A program made the position numbers and the translations under genes. Below, piece after piece: positions 58,501 to 64,000 of a stretch of 64,000 nt of DNA. The stretch spans positions 382,001-446,000 of the forward strand of contig NC_080558.1 of the NCBI RefSeq assembly GCF_030253575.1, given 5' to 3'. This stretch comes from Rhododendron vialii. Taxonomy: Eukaryota > Streptophyta > Magnoliopsida > Ericales > Ericaceae. The notes beneath the pieces were generated by a model. That model made no database searches, was not told where the DNA came from, and was given only the letters and a program-made list of their open reading frames with translations. Each line of letters starts with the position of its first letter. Positions within the stretch are counted from its first letter, which is position 1.

Positions 58501-59717
58501 TTAGAGAGGTCACCAAAAGAAATATCTCCCTGAACCTTTTCATCAAGTTCAGTAAAAAGCTGCCTTGAGCCAGTCATATGATTACTGGCTCCAGAATCAA
58601 GAAACCATGTACCTTGATCCTGCTCGATTGGGCTGTGTGCCATGAGACTCATTGAATCTCCTCCTGATGGCTCCTTGTCTGCATAGTTGGCTATTTCGCC
58701 AACTTGATCTGATGCTGATCTTCCCCGGCACTCGTTGCTATAGTGGCCATACTTTTCGCAATTGTAACACTGAACGTTACTTTTGTCAACGTTCGAACGA
58801 TTGTTGTAACTGCCTCTTCTGCCTTGTCCTACTCCTCGTGGATTATGACCTTGTTGTCCTCGTCCACCTCCTCTTGGAGCATAATTTTGTTGTCCTCGAC
58901 CACCTCCTCTTGGAGCATGATTTTGATTCCCTCCTCTGGAGAATCCTCTGCCACCTCTGCCTCTGGAATTTGAATTTCTAGAGCCTCTTCCATGGGAACC
59001 ATAGCCTCGTCCCCTCTGAGATGTCCCCCCTTGCTCGTACCTTCCTTCATTGAGGGATAACTTCATTTGTAGAGCTTGTTCCGGGGCTCTATCATCGTCT
59101 CTGTGCAACTTCTGTTCGTGGGCTTGCAGCGAACCCACGAGCTCTTCAATAGACATGGTTGAAACGTCTTTAAGTTCTTCTAACGTAACAACGATGAAGT
59201 CGAATCTGCGATCCAAAGATCGCAAGATCTTTTCTATAACTCTCGTGTCGGTGAGAGTTTCGCCATTTCTCCTCATTTGATTTGAAACCACCATAATTCG
59301 AGCATAATACTCAGAAATAGATTCTGAGGATTTCATTCGTAAAGACTCGAATTCACCTCGTAGTGTTTGAAGGCGAATCCTCTTTACTTTGTCAGCACCT
59401 CTGTAGGTCTTCTGCAGCTTCTCCCAAATTTCTTTGGAAGTTTTGGCGGAAGCGATGATCTCGAATGTGGCTTCGTCAAGTCCTTGATAGATGATGGACT
59501 TGGCTTTGCAATCCTTCTTTCGCTCGGCACGAAGTGTGGTCTTCTGTTCCTCCTTTAAAGCTGTTTCAGCTTCTTTTGAGGCGGGTTCATCGTAACCTTC
59601 TTCTACCATCTCCATAACATCTTGAGCACCCAGCAGTGCTCTCATTTGGATAGACCAATTATCATAATTATCCTTGGTGAGCTTTGGAATAACAGCTTGG
59701 GATGTTCCATTAGCCAT
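55545..59717 (-). CDS. Ty1/copia Gag-Pol polyprotein
   Basis: A single uninterrupted frame of 1,390 residues in canonical copia order. Gag starts [19 protein letters not shown]; an Arg/Gly-rich stretch precedes a zinc knuckle ([14 protein letters not shown], about 316-329). Protease has [11 protein letters not shown] near 368. Integrase shows a zinc-finger region (HLRYGH...[11 protein letters not shown]) and the catalytic start HTDVCGP near 566. Reverse transcriptase shows [10 protein letters not shown] and the catalytic YVDDLIF near 1076. RNase H shows [15 protein letters not shown] near 1239 and SSCEAEY. No stop or frameshift is present, so the element may be autonomous. Lineage (Tork-like is plausible) needs a tree. 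Confidence 0.97.
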   Translation of the reverse strand: MANGTSQAVIPKLTKDNYDNWSIQMRALLGAQDVMEMVEEGYDEPASKEAETALKEEQKTTLRAERKKDCKAKSIIYQGLDEATFEIIASAKTSKEIWEKLQKTYRGADKVKRIRLQTLRGEFESLRMKSSESISEYYARIMVVSNQMRRNGETLTDTRVIEKILRSLDRRFDFIVVTLEELKDVSTMSIEELVGSLQAHEQKLHRDDDRAPEQALQMKLSLNEGRYEQGGTSQRGRGYGSHGRGSRNSNSRGRGGRGFSRGGNQNHAPRGGGRGQQNYAPRGGGRGQQGHNPRGVGQGRRGSYNNRSNVDKSNVQCYNCEKYGHYSNECRGRSASDQVGEIANYADKEPSGGDSMSLMAHSPIEQDQGTWFLDSGASNHMTGSRQLFTELDEKVQGDISFGDLSKVPVRGRGDIIIKRKNGDHAFISNVYYVPDMKTNILSLGQFLEKGYQISLKDMQLTVADARGKLITRVMMAKNRMFPLTVLHDTPKCLNAIINDKDWIWHLRYGHLNFESLKLLANRKMVKGLPHIQHPNEVCESCILGKQHRNNFGKQVDWKASMPLELVHTDVCGPLKPISNGQNRYFLTFIDDYSRKTWVYFLKLKSEVFEQFKEFKALVEKGSGYHIKTLRSDQGGEYTGDQFEGFLRQQGIRHQCTPAYTPQLNGVAERKNRTILNMARSMLKDKDMPKRFWAEAVQCAVYLLNRCPTKNVQSKTPQEAWSTHKPGVGHLRVFGCIAYAKVPKANRTKLEDKGVKCILVGYGDRTMGYRLYNPITQKVIFSRDVIFEENESWSWGQIEATKNMELTLEDEEQVQTKDVPGRPEDQPASSRGFSSPQQGEPSSPVEREISDMRPRGIRNLNDLYQNTDQMDADFTMFCLQISCDPVSFEEATQEGKWRKAMDEEIQSIEKNKTWELTCLPKGHKAIGVKWIYKAKKNAQGEVQRYKARLVAKGYKQREGIDYGEVFAPVARMETIRLIISLAAQKRWKIYQLDVKTAFLNGLLEEEIYIEQPFGYVKKGHEDKVYKLTKALYGLKQAPRAWNTRIDKYFQENGFEKCPYEHALYMKKETDGSQLYACLYVDDLIFTGNNPAMFEAFKKTMFQEFEMTDIGLMAHFLGIEVTQSDEGIFISQSRYAMEILKKYGMETCNPVTTPVYSGLELKKSDTGNVDPTYFKSLVGSLRYLTCTRPDILYGVGLVSRYMETPDQLHLFAAKRILRYIKGTHNDGLFYQSGGDLNLSGYSDSDWGRDLDERKSTTGFVFFIGDTAFTWTSKKQAIVTLSSCEAEYVAANSAVCHAIWLRNVLKHLGFLQKLPTEIYVDNRSAVALAKNPTHHERSKHIDTRYHFIREHVKAKEVELVSCRTYDQAADIFTKPLKHEAFVKMKTMLGMKNL

Positions 59718-60506
59718 CGAAACTAGAAATGATGGAATCTAGTTTACTGGGGTCAAAGTGAAATCTTTGCAACTTTTGAACTTTGACTAGATAACTTCAA
59801 AAGTACAGGAGTTAGACTGCAATTGAACCTTCGGTGGACCAGCTTTTATGGAAAGTAGCTCGGTAGGAGTAATGGGATCAGACAACCAACTACCTCTTTG
59901 GTTTGTAATAATTGAGATCCCAATCAACCACCTCTTTTTCCCTTTATCACTTTTCTGTTTCTTCCGTCTTCTTCTCAAGAAAAAAAACAGAGACGCGTGT
60001 TTGCCGCAACTCCGTCGAACGGCAATTGCAACCTCTGTACACCTCCGTTCAAGATGGGTCTTGCACAAATCTCTTCGTATCGTCGAGATGCACGAGACTC
60101 AGGTATCAATTTGAGTCTTGGATAAGATTTTTGTTTCTGCAATTTTGGATAACAGCTCTTCGAGCAGCGCGTGAGGGCCACACCGGAATTTTTTCGGCGA
60201 CGGAAAAATCCCTGGTGAACTTCTGAGTCCAAAGAACTCGTTTATGTGTCAAAACAAGTTTTCGATTAATTCGAAATTTTGGCCTTCAACCCAGTGGTTG
60301 TTTCGACTGGACAAGAGGCGGCTCGTTTTTGTTGCTGGATTTTATGGCGACCGACTGGTGTGGCTGAGACGATCTTGAACTCAAAAATATGATTTTGAGT
60401 GAATTGCTTTCTGGGCGGGCTACACAAGCAGTAGAATACCGAAGGTATTTTCTTTTGTGAGAGATTTTTTTTTTTTACGGATGAGCCTGGGGCTCTGATA
60501 CCACTT

Positions 60507-60903
60507 TGTTGGGTGGAGGAGTATTGATCACACACTTATAATGTATGAAACTCACAAGAGAATTGCACAAACACACTCACATATATTGAACTCATTCAAT
60601 CTGAAAATAACATACAAAGAGGAGGAATTTCTCTCTCTGTAACTCTCTCATTCTCTTACTCCACTCACATTTTTTTCTCTCAATACAACCTGTATTTTAT
60701 AGAGGAACTCATACAATTGTTCATAGCCATGCGAGGCTTCCAAGTCTTCAAGCGTGGGCTGCCAATTCCACGAATTCGGCTGAGCCAAGTCTTCAAGCGT
60801 GGGCTGCCAATTCCACGAATTCGGCTGAGCCTCATCCATTCCACAAAGTCCACAAAGGCTGCCAATTCCACAAACCCAATCAAGCTTACTGTTTATTTCA
60901 ACA
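60507..60903 (-). repeat. 5' LTR of the copia element
   Basis: 397 bp at the right end, upstream of the polyprotein frame on the minus strand. It borders the primer-binding site at about 60491-60503. Confidence 0.95.
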
Positions 60904-60929
60904 CTAATGGCAAGGGAAATGAATCAACT

Positions 60930-62380
60930 AATCCCCCTTTTTTTTTGAAAAAAAAAATAAAAAATAGACAATTAGATGCTCATATTGAACAATAAACTGT
61001 CCAGAGGCTACAAACACCCAAATTCCGGAGCCCTCCGTTGGATAAGAAGACCTCAACATAAAATAACAGAAAATGAAAACAGGAAAATAAAACTCCGGTC
61101 ACCATCAATGTCGTCGTGGCAGCTACCACCACGAATCCAACAAATTATTCGATGAAGGAAGAGCCGAGCCACCCGAGCTAGCTACACCATGCACTAAGCC
61201 CGATCGGAATTATGCGAAAAGTAAAACCCGATTTGATTTAGTTGGCTTCTTTTTGAATGAGATCGAAAGCAGAAATTGGATAGGGTCTCCAGGCATATAA
61301 TATCTGACGTTCTTTAGCTTTTCTCAAATTTTAAAAGTATAGGGAGGTCGTTATTTCATTTTTAATTATTTTAGAATAGTCCACTTAATTAATATAGTGT
61401 CAAATGTTAAGTTCCTCTTCGGTACTCTCCACCCATACTCCATCAATGGGGATTCCAACACCTTTATACTTTACTTGGATCTGTTTTCATGCTATTAGCT
61501 ATTCTGTCGATTCTTTTTCAAGAGTAGCAAGGCTGTCAATGAAAGGTATCCAGAAAGCACAGTATAACTGCTATGAGATAGGAGCCCTCTCACCTAATAC
61601 TCGCTACTAATTAAGGATTGAAAGTAGCACATACAATCCGCTACAGGGGCAGAACTACAAATCTACGAATGGCCCTTTAAGCTTCAAGCTATCCGGCTTC
61701 AACCCGTGAAGGTGAGTTGCATCCTAAAATAAAGAAGATCGTTCATCAGCGCTTTCAGTAATTAAAAATCAACGATATTGTTATCTATTATTTTTGTAAT
61801 TTCCATCCCTATAAAGCTATTTAATTTGAATCCATCCAAACATGGTGAGTTGAAAACATCTACAAAGCAAAAACTAATTAATCTTGAAGAAGGACGAGGA
61901 GATCAGGTAAAACCGCCACGACATTGCGAAAGTTTGAGAATCATAATCTTAGGTGATTAGTCCAAAACCGTTTATTTTGCTTCGAAATCGGCTTTATTTC
62001 CACGCAATTTGCAGGTAATTAATTAGCAACTACTACAAAGTGTGTGTTTTAACGTAACATCGCATTTGGCTAAGTTTTGAGTTAGATTTAGAGAATATAT
62101 TAGACTATCACATTGTCAAAAGTATCCTTCCAATGATGTAAGACAATCAAGACACTCAATCAATGAGTGTTTAAATAGCGAATCATGTTAGTTTATTTAA
62201 AAAATTAAATCAGACTAAAATGGTTTTATATTATCTATAAAATTATGTCACTTTACTGCACCACTCACAATTGAGTAGTAGTATTTGGGATCTAATCTAA
62301 ATCCAGCAATAAATTACTAAAATAATTTTGTAAAAACACCATCTGCGCATCACGGCATATTCAAAGTCAGCATAAGAACG
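60930..62380. other. Gene-free region with module remnants
   Basis: Apart from the HCF107 fragments there is no gene. A block from about 60930 to 61215, starting with T- and A-runs, interrupts the HCF107 homology and may be a further insertion of unknown type. A second interruption covers about 61260-61805. Confidence 0.4.
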
Positions 62381-62597
62381 ACGGTCGTTGCTTTCTACTC
62401 CACAGCCACTCCCCTCCACTAGACTAGTGAGTGGACAACAATCTAACGGTTCACGTGAAACATCACATATAGCAGTAGTACAGTACTACTTTTTACTCCT
62501 TATTTTTACTTTTTCTCTCTCTCACCGCACTATAAGCGGTTCTAATTTTCCTTCTCTTTCTGCGTCCGATTCCCGGGAGATTCGCCGATCGACACAC

Positions 62598-62598
<1 letters not shown>

Positions 62599-62636
<38 letters not shown>
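62599..62636. repeat. (GA)n tract in the leader of the stress-protein gene
   Basis: A GA run about 20 bp before the start codon at 62655, probably in the 5' UTR, as in HCF107. Confidence 0.85.
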
Positions 62637-62640
<4 letters not shown>

Positions 62641-62654
62641 CGTAGAAGGCAGAG

Positions 62655-64000
62655 ATGGAAGGAGATCGGAGGGTGGGTGTCGCTATTGATTTCTCCCCAT
62701 GCAGCAGGGAAGCACTCAAGTGGGCGGTGGATAACCTTGTCCGCGCCGGGGATCACCTTATCCTCATCACCATTCTCCCCGAAGGCAATTATGAGGCGGG
62801 CGAGATGCAGCTCTGGCAAACCACCGGCTCCCGTAACCCCCCCTCTCTCTCTATCTATATATATACCCATGTAGTATATGTTTGTTTGTGGGGATGTGTA
62901 TGTATGAATTTGAATGCAGTTGATTTATTATCTCTTGAATTCTGAGCTGGGACTAATTTAAAACACGTAAAAGTCTGTTCTTGGGGTCAACTTATTGTTC
63001 GAGGGGTAATAAGAAGGGTAAAATGTAGTTTTGTGGAGCCTTAATTCTTTGATGGTTGTTCTTGAAATCTAGATCTTGGTGATGGCCATGGAGATCTAAA
63101 AAAAAAATACTTTCTTTAACAAATTCAGAAACGGGAAATTTGCTGTGGCTGATTTTTTACCTTTGGAGGGAGTAATCATTAGGTGTTTATGGAGACTAGA
63201 TCCCCCAGCAGTTATCAAACTCATGAAAGGAAATTGCTTTAAGGCAGAAGAACGGTTGCTTTCTTGGAATTTGGAAACATGCCTCAGATGGTGTGCATCA
63301 CTCGAACACAATTCCGGACACAATTGCGTCCGGAACCATTCGATGCACATGAATTCACATGCATCGAATGGCTCCGGATGCAGTTGTGTCTGGAGTTGTG
63401 GTTGTCTGGTTGAGAGTTGTGTATGTAGAGTCGTAGACTTAGGGTCAGATATTATGCTTCATGATAGAGATCCAAACTATATCCATTATTATCAAAGCTT
63501 GGTTTATATCTTGGTTGCTTTTCTTGTTTGGTCTGGGATACTTCTATTGATTGGGTGAACTTCCTCTGCTAGAGTTTTACGTGCCGTTCTTCTTTAATAT
63601 AGTTCTCAGCTACTAAGATAAGTGTAAATACTAAACACAGCTTCGGCTAATGATCATCTTGGGATGTCACAATTTAGAAAATAATGGGGTTGGATTATAT
63701 AACATGGCATGGCATCGTTCAAAAGCATGATATTGTCACTTTGTGGTTATGTTTCCTTTATTTAGTAATCAAAAACCGAAAGTGGGATGTTTTGAGTTCC
63801 AGAATGGCACTTAATTGATCTGTTTATGCGTGTGTTCTGGACTCAGTCCTGGACGTGATTGGAATAGAGTCTAGTTTGAGTTGAGTAGATGTGTTTCATC
63901 ATGTACTTAAAGGGTGTTGTATTTGGTGTATTTTGGGCAGCTCTAATCCCTTTGAGAGAGTTCTCTGAACCCGTCATTTTGAAGAAATATGGTGTGAAGC
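62655..64000 (+). CDS. Universal stress protein family (5' part, runs off the window)
   Basis: Exon 1 is 62655-62832 (59 codons plus one base): MEGDRRVGVAIDFSPCSREA, then LKWAVDNLVRAGDHLILITI and a QLWQTTGS end. Donor GTAACC follows. After a 1.1-kb intron, the acceptor TTTTGGGCAG at 63931-63940 opens exon 2 at 63941: PLIPLREFSEPVILKKYGVK, in frame, continuing past the window end. The RRVGVAIDFS...A(L/V)(K/R)WA pattern is the start of the plant USP (UspA) fold, an alpha/beta nucleotide-binding family. Whether it binds ATP depends on a C-terminal motif outside this window. Function in stress is inferred from family only. Confidence 0.9.
63307..63400. repeat. 94-bp hairpin in the stress-protein intron
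   Basis: From CACAATTCC to GGAGTTGTG the sequence folds back on itself with few mismatches. The turn is at CACATGAATTCACATG. The arms contain nested CCGGACACAATTGCGTCCGG. It resembles a tiny MITE; no target duplication is clear. Confidence 0.7.

Larger units (their letters stand above)
55128..60903 (-). mobile_element. Complete Ty1/copia retrotransposon
   Basis: LTRs at 55128-55524 and 60507-60903 (397 bp each, TGTTGGG...TTCAACA) and a target duplication CTAAT (55123-55127 and 60904-60908). On the minus strand the primer-binding site TGGTATCAGAGC (initiator tRNA-Met) lies beside the right LTR, so that is the 5' LTR. A polypurine tract (AAGGGGGGA) abuts the left LTR. The two LTRs differ by at least one base (CTCTTATT versus CTCTCATT), so insertion was recent. 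Each LTR carries a 46-bp tandem duplication (about 55364-55455 and 60743-60834). Confidence 0.97.
55027..61990 (+). pseudogene. HCF107 last-exon fragments, copy 3, split by copia
   Basis: Pieces matching HCF107 exon 8 lie at 55027-55127 (CGACCCAGC, ATAAAGCG, GATAAGAACTCGTTT, TTATCAGGTGCTAAT), about 61223-61255 (CGATTTGATTTAG) and 61811-61990 (GAAAACATCTACAAAGCAA, GACATTGC, and 3' flank TTAGTCCAAAAC). The copia element inserted at 55127/60904. Other unrelated sequence separates the remaining parts. No usable frame survives. Confidence 0.8.

Noticed and set aside
58829-59050. Glu-rich frame in the copia gag region
   Set aside because: It is another frame of the Arg/Gly-rich Gag repeat.
63145-63558. 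137-codon frame in the stress-protein intron
   Set aside because: It lies between clear splice sites, crosses the hairpin, and has no recognisable domain.

Overview
This window is nuclear DNA of a flowering plant, almost certainly a eudicot. Every gene is split by GT-AG introns into short exons. The window holds two U2 snRNA genes with the plant-type USE plus TATA promoter, two chloroplast-targeted proteins, a TPD1-like anther peptide, jacalin lectins, TTA- and TA-flanked MITEs, Ty1/copia and Ty3/gypsy LTR elements and an endogenous pararetrovirus remnant. Intergenic DNA is AT-rich and long CT/GA microsatellites recur. I cannot fix the species.

Layout. 1-3.5 kb: no gene, one MITE. 3.5-7.5 kb (+): HYPK, the NatA-associated UBA protein, in four exons; its last exons were duplicated and about 1.27 kb carrying a degraded pararetrovirus piece lies between the copies. 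8.2-16.1 kb (-): a complete 16-coding-exon ATP-citrate lyase subunit B (608 aa) with a 5' UTR intron and a TATA box. 16-22 kb: gene-free, with MITEs, foldbacks and small duplications. 22-24.7 kb (+): two U2 snRNA genes in a tandem 1.1-1.3 kb duplication. 24.9-28.2 kb (-): a 13-exon homologue of the cyanobacterial iron-sulphur protein LdpA (416 aa). 28.6-38.2 kb: a foldback element split by a young 8.4 kb non-autonomous Ty3/gypsy element with 2,610-bp LTRs. 39.7-41.2 kb: an hAT-like MITE beside a TPD1-like secreted peptide gene (-). 43-48.7 kb (+): HCF107, a chloroplast RNA-binding HAT/TPR protein (653 aa). 49.5-62 kb: repeated remnants of the HCF107 3' end and a jacalin lectin gene, broken by a solo LTR and by an intact Ty1/copia element. 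62.65 kb to the end (+): the first exons of a universal stress protein gene.

The genes form no operon or pathway cluster. They are ordinary housekeeping, plastid and developmental loci separated by layered mobile DNA. The exon models were built by reading splice signals and protein families by eye; reading frames close exactly for HYPK (114 aa), ACLB (608 aa), the LdpA homologue (416 aa), the TPD1-like gene (128 aa) and HCF107 (653 aa).

The most unusual signals are: arrays of short perfect palindromes in two unrelated LTRs; a nested foldback/LTR structure; the pararetrovirus fragment between duplicated HYPK exons; the repeated HCF107-jacalin module; and the plant LdpA homologue.
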